Positions 1 to 8,375 are shown, counted from the first letter of the stretch. The stretch is 64,000 nucleotides of DNA from Streptomyces sp. NBC_00083 (GCF_026343295.1 NZ_JAPELY010000001.1:1302001-1366000), one strand, 5' to 3'. Numbers and translations are program-made. Notes: generated from the letters alone by a model not told the origin.

Positions 1-680
1 TTGCCGAGGAGGTCGTGGTCGCGGCCGGCTGCGCCGTCCCGATCCCCGACGACGTGCCGTACGAGATCGCCGCGCTCATCGGCTGCGGCGTGACCACCGG
101 GCTCGGCGCCGCCATCAACACCGCGAAGGTGGAGGCGGGTTCGTCGGTCGCCGTCATCGGGTGCGGAGGCGTCGGCATCTCCACCATCCAGGGCGCCCGG
201 GTGCAGGGCGCCGCCCAGATCGTCGCCGTCGACCCGGTGGCGTCGCGGCGCGAGGCGGCGCTCCGGTTCGGCGCCACGGAGGCGGTCTCGCCCGCCGAGT
301 TCGCCGACGCCAAGCAGCGGATCACCGCGGGCGAGGGCTTCGACTACGTCTTCGAGGTGGTGGGCCGCTCCGCCACCGCCCGCACCGCGTACGAGAACAC
401 CCGGCGCGGCGGCACCCTGTGCGTGGTCGGCGCCGGAGCCATGGACGACTACTTCCAGGTCAACATGTTCGAGCTGTTCTTCGACGAGAAGCGCATCCTG
501 CCGTCCATGTACGGCGGCGGCGACGTGCTGCGCTCCTACGAGCGGGCCATCGCGCTGTGGCGGGCGGGCCGCATCGACCTGGAGGGCCTGATCACCCACC
601 GGGTGCGGCTCGCCGGGATCAACGACGCGCTCGACCAGATGCGCAGCGGCGAGGCCCTGCGCACCTGCATCGAGATCTGA
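1..680 (+). CDS. Zinc-type alcohol dehydrogenase, C-terminal part (5' end outside window)
   Basis: This is the C-terminal two thirds of a medium-chain alcohol dehydrogenase. The reading frame is already open at base 3, so the N-terminal catalytic zinc domain lies outside the window. A Rossmann NAD(P)-binding domain is clear: the segment VIGCGGVG (about 50 residues into the visible part) is the dinucleotide-binding glycine motif, followed by an acidic residue in IVAVDP that favours NAD. Family members oxidise alcohols or aldehydes; in actinomycetes many belong to NDMA-dependent or class III-like groups, but the substrate cannot be read here. It is followed 68 bp downstream on the same strand by an SDR, suggesting one catabolic unit acting on an alcohol or hydroxyacyl substrate. 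Confidence 0.85.
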   Translation, partial: AEEVVVAAGCAVPIPDDVPYEIAALIGCGVTTGLGAAINTAKVEAGSSVAVIGCGGVGISTIQGARVQGAAQIVAVDPVASRREAALRFGATEAVSPAEFADAKQRITAGEGFDYVFEVVGRSATARTAYENTRRGGTLCVVGAGAMDDYFQVNMFELFFDEKRILPSMYGGGDVLRSYERAIALWRAGRIDLEGLITHRVRLAGINDALDQMRSGEALRTCIEI

Positions 681-748
681 CCCGCCCCGCCTCGCGGTCG
701 ACTTGCTCGACCCCGTCCGTCCACCCCGTGCGAGAGGATCCAACCGGC

Positions 749-1693
749 ATGGCAGCACTGCCACTTGAAGGGCTTTCCGCGATCGTCACCGGCGCCGGGC
801 GCGGCCTCGGCCGGGCCGAAGCGCTCGAACTGGCACGGCTCGGCGCGTCCGTCGTCGTCAACGACTTCGGGCAGCCCGGCCGCGACGGCTCGGGCCAGGC
901 GTCGGCCGGGCCCGCCGAGGAGGTCGCCGCCGAGATCCGCGCCGCGGGCGGCCGGGCCACCGCCCACACCGGTGACGTGGCCGACCACCAACAGGCCGGC
1001 GAGCTGGTGCGGTTGGCGATCGACACGTACGGCAAACTCGACATCCTGGTCAACAACGCGGGCATCCTGCGGGACCGGATGATCTTCTCGATGAGCGAGG
1101 AGGAGTGGGACTCGGTGATCCATGTGCACCTCAAGGGGCACTTCAACACCACCCACTTCGCCGCCGCGCACTGGCGTGAGCGCTCCAAGGCGGCGGGCGG
1201 CCCGGTCTACGGCCGCATCGTCAACACCTCCTCGGAGGCCTTCCTCGCGGGCTCCGCGGGCCAGCCCAACTACGCGGCGGCCAAGGGCGGGATCGTCGGC
1301 CTCACCACCTCGACCGCGCTCGCGCTCGCCAAGTACGGGGTCACCGCCAACGCGATCTGCCCGCGCGCCCGCACCCGGATGACCGAGGACGTGTTCGCCG
1401 GGTTCCAGGAGCCGGGCCGGGGGCAGCTCGACCCGCTGGCGCCCGAGCACGTCTCACCCCTGGTGGGCTATCTGGCCTCGCCGGCCGCCGCCAAGGTCAA
1501 CGGGCAGCTCCTGGTGGTGCACGGCGGCATGGTCGCGGTCATCGAACGGCCGCGGGTGGCGGCCACGTTCGACACCGCCAAGGAGGTCTTCTCGTACCAG
1601 GAACTCGACGAGCTGATCTCGCCCTACTACGCGGACCGGCCCGCGGGCGAGACCTTCGCGGCGGCCGAGGTCCTCGGGCTCAAGCACGGCTGA
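749..1693 (+). CDS. SDR family oxidoreductase (3-hydroxyacyl-CoA / 3-oxoacyl reductase-like)
   Basis: A 314-residue short-chain dehydrogenase/reductase. It shows the cofactor motif TGAGRGLG near residue 12, the NNAG motif, and the catalytic serine and YxxxK pair in NTSSEAF and YAAAK. The insertion after the second strand (VVNDFGQPGRDGSG) and the length over 300 resemble the dehydrogenase domain of multifunctional enzyme type 2, which acts on 3-hydroxyacyl-CoA, so a beta-oxidation or steroid/lipid role is more likely than fatty acid synthesis. This is inference. The ATG is preceded by GAGAGG at a rather long spacing. It probably forms a unit with the alcohol dehydrogenase upstream, and a strong hairpin terminator follows the stop codon. 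Confidence 0.85.
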   Translation: MAALPLEGLSAIVTGAGRGLGRAEALELARLGASVVVNDFGQPGRDGSGQASAGPAEEVAAEIRAAGGRATAHTGDVADHQQAGELVRLAIDTYGKLDILVNNAGILRDRMIFSMSEEEWDSVIHVHLKGHFNTTHFAAAHWRERSKAAGGPVYGRIVNTSSEAFLAGSAGQPNYAAAKGGIVGLTTSTALALAKYGVTANAICPRARTRMTEDVFAGFQEPGRGQLDPLAPEHVSPLVGYLASPAAAKVNGQLLVVHGGMVAVIERPRVAATFDTAKEVFSYQELDELISPYYADRPAGETFAAAEVLGLKHG

Positions 1694-1705
1694 ACGGGCC
1701 CGGCG

Positions 1706-1750
1706 GCGCCGAAGGCCCCCGGGGTGGTCCACCCCGGGGGCCTTCGGCGC
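1706..1750. terminator. Perfect 20-bp-stem hairpin between convergent genes
   Basis: Bases 1706-1725 and 1731-1750 are exact reverse complements (20 bp), separated by a 5-nt loop GGTCC. It lies 12 bp after the SDR stop and 10 bp before the stop of the convergent small gene, so it can terminate both transcripts. There is no U-tract, which is usual for Streptomyces terminators. Confidence 0.9.
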
Positions 1751-1759
1751 TCTTCGCGG

Positions 1760-1906
1760 TCAGGCGGTGCTGCCCGCGTTCTCCTCGCGCCGGTGGCGTC
1801 CGTGGGGCTCCGTCACCGAATCCTCCGTCGGCGCCGCACCGCCCCGGTGCCGGCCCTCGTGGTCGTTCCCCGTCTCCAGCGGACGGGTGTCGGTCTGGTT
1901 GGACAT
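1760..1906 (-). CDS. Small hydrophilic protein (48 aa), unknown function
   Basis: A short frame with ATG at 1906 and TGA at 1760-1762 encodes a 48-residue protein beginning MSNQTDTRPLE. It is very polar, rich in His, Arg, Glu and Gly, with two GRH(R) segments and no membrane segment or cysteine. Third positions are mostly G or C, as expected for a translated Streptomyces gene. It lies 57 bp downstream of the 374-residue gene on the same strand and is probably co-transcribed with it. The Shine-Dalgarno site (GGTGA, about 9 nt upstream) is modest. I do not recognise a family. The gene could still be an untranslated tail, but start, stop and terminator positions fit a real gene. Confidence 0.6.
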   Translation of the reverse strand: MSNQTDTRPLETGNDHEGRHRGGAAPTEDSVTEPHGRHRREENAGSTA

Positions 1907-1963
1907 GAGCTGTCGTCACCCCGTAGTCGTCTTCACGCGTGTCCCTCGTACTGGCCGCCGATT

Positions 1964-3088
1964 CTAACGATCTTCCGGGGCGGGCCTGCGGCCGGTCAGG
2001 GGCGCCTGCCCCAGCGGGACGGGCTTGGCCGCGGCGGGCTTGGCGGGCGCCGGGCGCGGCGCGGGCGGCGGGTCGGCGGGCGCCGGCATCCGGTGCACCG
2101 CGCACGGGTTCGCCTCGGTGACGTACGGCAGCTTCAGCGTCCCCTCCGGTGTCCACAGGCCCGCACCCGCCAGCCATCCTTCGGGCGCGGCCCGTTGATG
2201 GAGGTGGCGGCCGGCCGGGCGCCAGACACCCACCCAGGTGCCGGCCGCCGCGTCGATGCGCAGGGCCACCGCACACGACTCCGGCATCAGGACCTGGCCC
2301 GGCTGCACGGCGAACGGTGTGATCGCCGCGTCGGCCAGGCGCAGGCACTCCGGGAAGCGGACCGGGAGCGCGGAGCCGAGCACCCCCCAGCCGAGCCGGT
2401 CGTGGCCCGGGGCGTTCGAGCGGATCAGGATGAGCCCGCTGTCGGCGTCGGCGAGCAGCAGCCGGTCGTCGCTGTCCTCGGTGATCTGGAGCAGCTCGGT
2501 CACCTCGGCGCCGCGCTCCAGGTCGACGGCGACCGCCTTGGTGCGGCCGTCCAGCTCCCGGTCGAGGGCGAGCATCCGGCCGGTGCGGTCGAGCCAGACC
2601 CCGCCCGAGCAGTACCCCTCGATCCGGGCGACCAGCTCGGGGCCGAACGCGCCGCCCGCCACCAGCCACAGCGCCGTGCTGTCCCGGCCCGCCGCGATGG
2701 CGTACGCGCAGCTGCCGTCGGGGGACGGCGGGAGCAGCGTGAGCTCGTCCTGCCCGGCGTCGACCGCGCCGAGCGGCAGCTCGCCGGTGGCGGGGCCGGT
2801 CGGATAGAGCAGGGCGAAGGAGTGCCGGTCGGCGATCCTGCGGTGGATCAGCACCCTGCCGTCCGCCAGGGGCAGCACCCCGGTGCCGGGCTCCTCCGGC
2901 TGGTTGCCGGGGAGCGGCACCGCGTACGGCTCGGGGCCGTCGAGCGTCCAGCGCTCGGGGAACCAGGCCGCGCTGCCGCCCTCGTCGCGCACCAGCCTCG
3001 CGGCGTACGCACCGTCCGCCGTGATGGCGAATCCCGTACTCCTGACCGCGCCGCCCTCGGCGGCGGTCTCGATGGCCAAAGCCGTCAT
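1964..3088 (-). CDS. Conserved hypothetical protein, possible beta-propeller
   Basis: A 374-residue protein without signal peptide or membrane helix that I cannot assign to a named family. It is built of many short segments with alternating hydrophobic residues, aromatics and Asp/Gly turns (for example LLYPTGPATGELPLG and GVWLDRTGRMLALD), which suggests a beta-propeller of WD40/NHL-like type. The last 50 residues are a Pro/Ala/Lys-rich tail. I chose ATG at 3088 because GGAGG lies 11 nt upstream. The GTG at 3100 directly abuts that Shine-Dalgarno sequence and cannot use it. It is transcribed divergently from the nif3-like operon and is followed by the 48-residue gene. Confidence 0.7.
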   Translation of the reverse strand: MTALAIETAAEGGAVRSTGFAITADGAYAARLVRDEGGSAAWFPERWTLDGPEPYAVPLPGNQPEEPGTGVLPLADGRVLIHRRIADRHSFALLYPTGPATGELPLGAVDAGQDELTLLPPSPDGSCAYAIAAGRDSTALWLVAGGAFGPELVARIEGYCSGGVWLDRTGRMLALDRELDGRTKAVAVDLERGAEVTELLQITEDSDDRLLLADADSGLILIRSNAPGHDRLGWGVLGSALPVRFPECLRLADAAITPFAVQPGQVLMPESCAVALRIDAAAGTWVGVWRPAGRHLHQRAAPEGWLAGAGLWTPEGTLKLPYVTEANPCAVHRMPAPADPPPAPRPAPAKPAAAKPVPLGQAPLTGRRPAPEDR

Positions 3089-3100
3089 CAGATGGGTCAC

Positions 3101-3450
3101 CTCCGGCCACCGAAGCTAGTTTTCGCTGCTCCGGCCGGACAACACGAGCCCCCGCGCTTCACACCAATGGGTGGCGGTCCCGGGATTCGCCCGCGGGAGG
3201 CGAGACGGATGTGCAGGAACGATTTGTGTGAGGCAGGGCGGACCCGGACCCGCCCGGCCGCACCGGTTCGGCCGCCGGCCCGACGGACCCTGCGGAACCG
3301 GCGGAAGGGGGCCGAGGGCGTCCGGGGGCGCCTGACGGCGGACCCGGGCGCCCCGGGGAAGGCCCGCCGCCCGCGACCGGCGGGAAGGCCGTGAAGAAGT
3401 AGCCACCGGCGGCCGACCGGCCGGGCGCGGAGCGCGGGTAACCTGTCTGC
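3101..3450. other. Divergent intergenic region, 350 bp
   Basis: The spacer between two divergent genes should hold both promoters. I see no convincing -35/-10 pair. A frame from 3210 (MCRNDLCEAG...) stays open to 3401 but has an Arg/Pro-rich composition typical of random GC-rich DNA, so I do not call it. No repeat-family element is present. Confidence 0.5.
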
Positions 3451-4299
3451 GTGCCCCGTCTGTCTGAAGTCATCGCCGCGCTCGACGCCCTCTGGCCGCC
3501 CGAGCGGGCCGAGGGGTGGGACGCCGTCGGCACCGTCTGCGGCGACCCCGACGCCGAGGTGCGCCGGGTCCTGTTCGCCGTCGACCCCGTCCAGGACATC
3601 GTGGACGAGGCCGTCACGCTCGGCGCCGACCTGGTCGTCACCCACCACCCGCTCTATCTGCGCGGCACCACCACGGTCGCCGCCGGCCACTTCAAGGGCC
3701 GCGTGGTGCACACCCTGATCAAGCACGACATCGCCCTGCACGTCGCGCACACCAACGCCGACACCGCCGACCCCGGCGTCAGCGACGCCCTGGCCGGCGC
3801 CCTCGACCTCCGCGTCACCGGCCCCCTCGTACCCGACCCCACCGACCCGGCCGGCCGCCGCGGCCTCGGCCGGGTCTGCGCGGTGGAGCCCCCGACGACG
3901 CTCGGCGCGTTCGCCGCCCGCGCCGCCGCCCGGCTCCCCGCCACCTCGCAGGGCATCCGCGTCGCCGGCGACCTCGACGCTCCGGTGCGGACCGTCGCGG
4001 TCAGCGGCGGCTCCGGCGACAGCCTCTTCGACGCCGTACGCGCCTCGGGAGCCGACGCCTTCCTCACCGCCGACCTGCGCCACCACCCGGTCTCCGAAGC
4101 CACCCAGCACTCTCCGCTCGGCCTGGTCGACGCCGCGCACTGGGCCACCGAGTGGCCCTGGTGCGAGCAGGCAGCCGCCCAGCTCGACGAGATCTCCGAC
4201 CGTCACGGCTGGGACCTCAGGGTCCACGTCTCGAAGACGGTCACCGACCCCTGGTCGGCCCACCACACCTCCCCTTCTATTGATGGAGCCCCCAACTGA
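3451..4299 (+). CDS. Nif3-like dinuclear metal center protein
   Basis: A 282-residue member of the NIF3/YqfO/DUF34 family, cytosolic proteins that bind two metal ions in a toroidal hexamer. Related proteins have been proposed to act as GTP cyclohydrolase-like or metal-handling enzymes, but the role is unsettled. Metal ligands are visible: the HH pair in VVTHHPLYL (about residue 65), AHTNAD (about 105), and DAAHWATEW near the C-terminus. The length matches the short form without the central PII-like insert. The start is GTG at 3451. The stop TGA overlaps the proposed start of the zinc-ribbon gene by 4 bases, so the two are translationally coupled. Confidence 0.92.
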   Translation: MPRLSEVIAALDALWPPERAEGWDAVGTVCGDPDAEVRRVLFAVDPVQDIVDEAVTLGADLVVTHHPLYLRGTTTVAAGHFKGRVVHTLIKHDIALHVAHTNADTADPGVSDALAGALDLRVTGPLVPDPTDPAGRRGLGRVCAVEPPTTLGAFAARAAARLPATSQGIRVAGDLDAPVRTVAVSGGSGDSLFDAVRASGADAFLTADLRHHPVSEATQHSPLGLVDAAHWATEWPWCEQAAAQLDEISDRHGWDLRVHVSKTVTDPWSAHHTSPSIDGAPN

Positions 4300-5039
4300 A
4301 CGCCGCGCCCGCCGACCAGATCCGCCTCCTCGACGTACAGGCGCTGGACGTCCGCCTGTCGCAGCTCGCGCACAAGCGCACCTCGCTGCCCGAGCACGCC
4401 GAGATCGACTCGCTCACCAAGGACCTCACCCAGCTGCGCGACCTCCTCGTCGCCTCGCAGACCGAGGAGAGCGACACCGCCCGCGAGCAGACCAAGGCCG
4501 AGCAGGACGTGGACCAGGTGCGCCAGCGCGCCGTCCGTGACCAGCAGCGCCTCGACTCCGGCGCGGTCTCCTCGCCGAAGGACCTGGAGAGCCTCCAGCG
4601 CGAGATCGTCTCGCTCGCCAAGCGCCAGGGCGACCTCGAAGACGTCGTCCTCGAAGTCATGGAGCGCCGCGAGGCCGCCCAGGAGCGGGCCGCCGAGCTG
4701 ACCGAGCGGGTCGCCTCGGTGCAGACCAAGACCGACGACGCCACCACGCGCCGCGACGCCGCGCTCGCCGGGCTCGACGCCGAGATCGCCTCGGTGACCA
4801 AGGAGCGCGAGATCGTCGCCGGTTCCGTCCCGGCCGACCTCCTCAAGCTCTACGACAAGCTGCGCGCCCAGCAGGGCGGCGTCGGCGCGGCCCGCCTCTA
4901 CCAGCGCCGCTGCGAGGGCTGCCGCCTGGAGCTCAACATCACCGAGGTCAACGAGGTGAAGGCCGCCGCTCCCGACGCGGTCCTGCGCTGCGAGAACTGC
5001 CGCCGCATCCTGGTGCGCACCTCGGAATCGGGTCTGTAA
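4296..5039 (+). CDS. C4-type zinc ribbon coiled-coil protein, CTG start
   Basis: A 247-residue protein with a long heptad-rich coiled coil (about residues 10-180, dense in Glu, Gln, Arg and Leu) and a C-terminal zinc ribbon with CEGC and CENC pairs (about 205-235). Such proteins (DUF164/zf-RING_7, related to Chlamydia CdsZ) form helical hairpins with a zinc knuckle; in other bacteria they have been linked to transcription or secretion, and the role in Streptomyces is unclear. In-frame TGA at 4281 bounds the gene, and the only start-like codon before the conserved N-terminal helix is CTG at 4296. It is preceded by GGAG with 7 nt spacing and overlaps the nif3 stop as CTGA. The next gene begins directly after its stop. 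Confidence 0.9.
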   Translation: MNAAPADQIRLLDVQALDVRLSQLAHKRTSLPEHAEIDSLTKDLTQLRDLLVASQTEESDTAREQTKAEQDVDQVRQRAVRDQQRLDSGAVSSPKDLESLQREIVSLAKRQGDLEDVVLEVMERREAAQERAAELTERVASVQTKTDDATTRRDAALAGLDAEIASVTKEREIVAGSVPADLLKLYDKLRAQQGGVGAARLYQRRCEGCRLELNITEVNEVKAAAPDAVLRCENCRRILVRTSESGL

Positions 5040-6392
5040 GTGCCGGACGCGGTGCGGCAGTTCGTCGTCGAGGCCGACGGCGGCTCCCGGGGCAACCCGG
5101 GTCCCGCCGGCTACGGCGCGGTCGTCCTCGACCCGGCGACCGGCGAGACCCTCGCCGAGGCCGCCGAGTTCATCGGCGTCGCCACGAACAACGTCGCCGA
5201 GTACAAGGGGCTCATCGCCGGCCTGCGCGCCGCGCGCGAGCTCGACCCGGCGGCGCGGGTGCGGGTCCGCATGGACTCCAAGCTCGTCGTCGAGCAGATG
5301 TCGGGCCGCTGGAAGATCAAGCACCCGGACATGAAGCCGCTCGCCGCCGAGGCCGGGCGGGTCCTGCCGCCCTCACAGGTGTCGTACGAGTGGATCCCGC
5401 GCGAGCGCAACAAGCACGCCGACCGGCTCGCCAACGAGGCGATGGACGCGGGCAAGCGCGGCCGGCCCTGGGAGCCCTCGGCCTCCACGGCCGAGCTCTC
5501 CGTCGCGGCGGACCGGGGTGCGGCGCGGGTGGTCGGCGACCAGGCCGCGGGCGCGGCACGGGCCCGCGCCGCGCTGGCGGGGGCGGCCTCGGGTGCGGCG
5601 GTTTCGGAGGGGGCGGCCTCGGAAGGGGCGGCAGGTTCGCCGGGGGCGGCGGGTGCCGGTGCCGCCGCCGGTGCGACCGCTGTCGACGCCCTGGCGTCAA
5701 CTCCCGTACCGAACAAGGCGGTTGGGGCCACATCCGCGACCGTCGGCTGGGGAGCCTCCGCCGATCTGGGCGCGCCCGCCACGTTCGTTCTGCTGCGGCA
5801 CGGCGAGACGGCGCTCACGCCGGCCAAGCGGTTCTCCGGCAGCGGCGGGACCGACCCCGAGCTGTCGGCCGTCGGGCGCGGCCAGGCCGAGCGGGCCGCC
5901 GCGGCCTTCGCCGAGCGGGGCACCATCGAGGTCATCGTCTCGTCCCCGCTGCGGCGGTGCCGGGAGACCGCGGCCGTGGTCGCGGCCCGCCTCGGGCTCG
6001 ACGTGCACATCGAAGAGGGTCTGCGCGAGACGGACTTCGGGGCGTGGGAGGGGCTCACCTTCGCGGAGGTGCGGGAGCGTCACCCGGACGACCTCGACGC
6101 CTGGCTCGCCTCCGCGAAGGCCGCTCCGACGGGCGGCGGCGAGAGCTTCGCCGCGGTGGCGCGGCGGGTCGCCGCGGCCCGGGACCGGCTGATCGCCGCG
6201 CACCCCCGGCGCACGGTGCTCGCGGTGACCCATGTGACCCCGATCAAGACCCTGGTCAGGCTGGCCCTGGGGGCACCGCCGGAGTCCCTGTTCCGGATGG
6301 AGCTCTCGGCGGCCTCGATCTCGGCGGTGGCGTACTACGGGGACGGCAACGCGTCGGTCCGGCTGCTGAACGACACGGGGCACCTGCGGTGA
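5040..6392 (+). CDS. Bifunctional RNase H / histidine phosphatase
   Basis: A 450-residue two-domain protein. The N-terminal part (1-140) is type I RNase H-like: the first Asp lies in VEADGGSRGNPG, Glu in NVAEYKG, Asp in RMDSK and the last Asp in NKHADRLANE. An Ala/Gly-rich linker (about 150-240) joins it to a histidine phosphatase domain with LLRHGET near residue 250, SSPLRR and VTHVTP. Mycobacterial and Streptomyces homologues degrade RNA in RNA-DNA hybrids and carry an acid phosphatase, shown or proposed to act as CobC alpha-ribazole phosphatase in B12 synthesis. GTG at 5040 directly follows the zinc-ribbon stop, so it is the third gene of a tightly coupled operon. The linker is low-complexity and probably length-variable between strains. 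Confidence 0.92.
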   Translation: MPDAVRQFVVEADGGSRGNPGPAGYGAVVLDPATGETLAEAAEFIGVATNNVAEYKGLIAGLRAARELDPAARVRVRMDSKLVVEQMSGRWKIKHPDMKPLAAEAGRVLPPSQVSYEWIPRERNKHADRLANEAMDAGKRGRPWEPSASTAELSVAADRGAARVVGDQAAGAARARAALAGAASGAAVSEGAASEGAAGSPGAAGAGAAAGATAVDALASTPVPNKAVGATSATVGWGASADLGAPATFVLLRHGETALTPAKRFSGSGGTDPELSAVGRGQAERAAAAFAERGTIEVIVSSPLRRCRETAAVVAARLGLDVHIEEGLRETDFGAWEGLTFAEVRERHPDDLDAWLASAKAAPTGGGESFAAVARRVAAARDRLIAAHPRRTVLAVTHVTPIKTLVRLALGAPPESLFRMELSAASISAVAYYGDGNASVRLLNDTGHLR

Positions 6393-6434
6393 GCCGGGGG
6401 GCTTCGGGGTGACCCGGGGTGCCCCGGACGCCCA

Positions 6435-6545
6435 GGGTGCGAGGGGGCGTCCGCTGCCTCGGGTGCATAGGGGCGCCCTGGGTGCGAGGGGGCGTCCGGT
6501 GCCTCGGGGTGCTCAGGGGCGCGCTGGGTGCGAGGGGGCTCCGGG
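6435..6545. repeat. Tandem repeat, three copies, 45-46 bp period
   Basis: The motif GGGTGCGAGGGGG starts at 6435, 6480 and 6526, with the intervening sequence (GCGTCCG..GCCTCGG..GGGGCGC) also conserved. It lies just after the RNase H/phosphatase gene and has no coding quality. Confidence 0.8.
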
Positions 6546-6570
6546 TGGGGCGTCGGGTGCAGGTCGTGTG

Positions 6571-6600
6571 GGGCTGGTCGCGCAGTTCCCCGCGCCCCTG
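6571..6600 (-). repeat. Interspersed repeat family B (minus-strand copy)
   Basis: This is the reverse complement of the family-B core (GGGGCGCGGGGAACTGCGCG) found at many other intergenic sites in this window, here joining two tandem-repeat blocks. Confidence 0.75.
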
Positions 6601-6640
6601 AAAGCTGCGTCGCCGCAGGCCGCGTGTATGGGGGCCGGCG

Positions 6641-6790
6641 GCGGTACCTGAGGAGCTGCGTCAGTGAGGGCTGCGCTTCTGTGGGTGGCGGTACCTGAGG
6701 AGCTGCGTCAGTGAGATCAGTGAGGGCTGCGCTTCTGTGGGTGGCGGTACCTGAGGAGCTGCGTCAGTGAAGGCCGTGCTCCTGTGGGGG
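6641..6790. repeat. Tandem repeat, three copies, 47 and 56 bp periods
   Basis: The block GGTACCTGAGGAGCTGCG starts at 6643, 6690 and 6746, separated by a conserved GGGCTGCGCTTCTGTGGGTG. The second interval is 9 bp longer because ATCAGTGAG is duplicated, a sign of slippage. The block lies between convergent genes. Each unit also contains GAGGAGCTGCGTCAGTGA, but no open frame follows. Confidence 0.85.
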
Positions 6791-6835
6791 GCGGCGCCCG
6801 GCACCTGAAGGCGGCGGCCCCCTGAAAGTCGCGCC

Positions 6836-7495
6836 CTACGATCGGCGCAGTGCGGCCGCCTCGCGGGCCAGGGTCTCCACGCGGGGCCAGTCGCGGGCGG
6901 CGAGCGCGTCCGGCGGCAGCATCCACGTGCCGCCCACGCAGCCCACGTTGGGCAGGGCCAGATACGCGGGTGCCGAGGCGAGCGAGATGCCGCCGGTCGG
7001 GCAGAAACGCGCCTGCGGGAGCGGACCCGCGAGCGACTTCAGATAGGCCGTGCCGCCCGCGGCCTCCGCCGGGAAGAACTTCATCTCGCGTACGCCCTGC
7101 TCCAGCAGTGCCACGACCTCCGACGTCGTCGAGACCCCGGGCAGGAACGGCAGCCCCGACTCCTGCATCGCGTGCAGCAGGGCCGGCGTCCACCCCGGAC
7201 TCACCAGGAAGCGGGCCCCGGCGCCCACCGCCTCGGCGACCGTGCCCGGCGACGTCACCGTGCCCGCCCCGACCACGGCGTCCGGCACCTCGGCGGCGAT
7301 GGCGCGGATCGCGGCGGGGGCCGCAGCGGTGCGCAGCGTCACCTCGATCGCCGGGAGGCCGCCCGCCACCAGCGCCCTCGCGAGCGGCACGGCATCGGCG
7401 GCGTCGTCGATGACCACCACGGGGACGACGGGCGCGAGATCCAGGACGGAGGCGGGGGAGGCAGGGCTGGCCGAGGGCGCGGCGGGGGGCGTCAT
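6836..7495 (-). CDS. eda: KDPG/KHG aldolase
   Basis: A 219-residue bifunctional 2-keto-3-deoxy-6-phosphogluconate / 4-hydroxy-2-oxoglutarate aldolase of the class I TIM-barrel family. It cleaves KDPG to pyruvate and glyceraldehyde 3-phosphate in the Entner-Doudoroff pathway or hexuronate breakdown. The general-base glutamate is in IEVTLRT (about residue 51), the Schiff-base lysine in MKFFPAEAAGG (about 140), and the phosphate-binding loop in TGGISL (about 165). Length fits the family. The ATG is preceded by a short Ala/Ser/Pro-rich leader region (residues 2-15) not needed for the barrel, so a start slightly downstream is possible. It stands alone: no edd or kinase gene is adjacent. A 79-bp gap separates it from yaaA upstream on the same strand. 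Confidence 0.9.
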   Translation of the reverse strand: MTPPAAPSASPASPASVLDLAPVVPVVVIDDAADAVPLARALVAGGLPAIEVTLRTAAAPAAIRAIAAEVPDAVVGAGTVTSPGTVAEAVGAGARFLVSPGWTPALLHAMQESGLPFLPGVSTTSEVVALLEQGVREMKFFPAEAAGGTAYLKSLAGPLPQARFCPTGGISLASAPAYLALPNVGCVGGTWMLPPDALAARDWPRVETLAREAAALRRS

Positions 7496-7574
7496 GCGCC
7501 CATCCTGCCGGGGCCCTACGTTCTGTGCAACGGGCGTTGCGCATGATGCAACGCTCGTGCGACGGGACTGCTGC

Positions 7575-8375
7575 TCAGTGGATCTGCGTCACGATCACGT
7601 CCAGGGACCAGGCGCGGCCCGGCTTCGCGGGAGCCTCGGCCTCGACGGCGTATCCGAGGCCGCGCAGGGTCTCGACGAGCTCGGCCGGCTCGGCGGGCGC
7701 GGCTCCCGCGGTGAGCAGATCGCGTACGAGCCGGCCCTTGGTCGCCTTGTTGAAGTGGCTGACGACCGAGCGCTTCTCGACGCCGTCGACGATCTGGGAG
7801 TGCAGCACCCGGACGGTGGCGGTGCGTCCGGCCACGGCGCCCCTGGGCTTCCAGGCGGCGGCGTACGCGGACGAGCGGAGGTCGAGGACGAGGCCCGTGC
7901 CGGCGGCCTCCGTCATGACCGGGTCCATCACGGTCCGCCAGTACGCCCCGAGCGCGCCGAGGCCGGGCAGCTTCACCCCCATCGAGCAGCGGTACGACGG
8001 GATGCGGTCGCCGGTGCGGACGGCGCCCCACAGCCCCGAGAAGACCAGCAGCGACTTCGCCGCCCGGCGCTTGGCGGGGGCGTCGAGGGTGGCGAGGCCC
8101 AGGGCGTCGTACAGGACGCCGGTGTAGATCTCGCCGGCCGGGCGGGTGCCGGCGGTGCGCAGCTCGACGTTCTTGGCGACCTCGCCGCGCAGGCCCTCGC
8201 TCAGGCCCAGCACGTCGCGGGCCTTGTCCTCGTCGGCGACGCACAGCTCGACGAGCTCGTCGAGGACCGCGGCGCGTGCCTGCGCGAGGCCCGGCAGGGA
8301 GAGCGACTCCGCCTTCAGTGGCGCCCCGCGATCCGAAGCGGCCTTTCCTTCGGAGGGCGGCAAGAGCACCAGCAC
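7575..8375 (-). CDS. yaaA: Peroxide stress protein YaaA
   Basis: A 266-residue member of the YaaA/DUF328 family, which in E. coli lowers intracellular free iron under peroxide stress and binds DNA in vitro. The diagnostic N-terminal PPSEGK motif is at residues 6-11, and the conserved central region (FSGLWGAVR) and C-terminal HFNKATKGR follow. The GTG start at 8375 is set by an excellent Shine-Dalgarno sequence AGAAGGAGAA with 7 nt spacing. Upstream on this strand is a repeat-rich intergenic region. Cytosolic, no signal peptide. The gene is monocistronic or loosely linked to the aldolase gene downstream. Confidence 0.9.
   Translation of the reverse strand: MLVLLPPSEGKAASDRGAPLKAESLSLPGLAQARAAVLDELVELCVADEDKARDVLGLSEGLRGEVAKNVELRTAGTRPAGEIYTGVLYDALGLATLDAPAKRRAAKSLLVFSGLWGAVRTGDRIPSYRCSMGVKLPGLGALGAYWRTVMDPVMTEAAGTGLVLDLRSSAYAAAWKPRGAVAGRTATVRVLHSQIVDGVEKRSVVSHFNKATKGRLVRDLLTAGAAPAEPAELVETLRGLGYAVEAEAPAKPGRAWSLDVIVTQIH

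Noticed and set aside
3210..3403. Frame MCRNDLCEAG... in the divergent spacer
   Set aside because: Arg/Pro-rich composition of random GC DNA, no family resemblance, no ribosome site.
6435..6790. Possible CRISPR array
   Set aside because: Repeats are adjacent with no unique spacers, the unit is 45-56 bp throughout, and no cas genes occur in the window.
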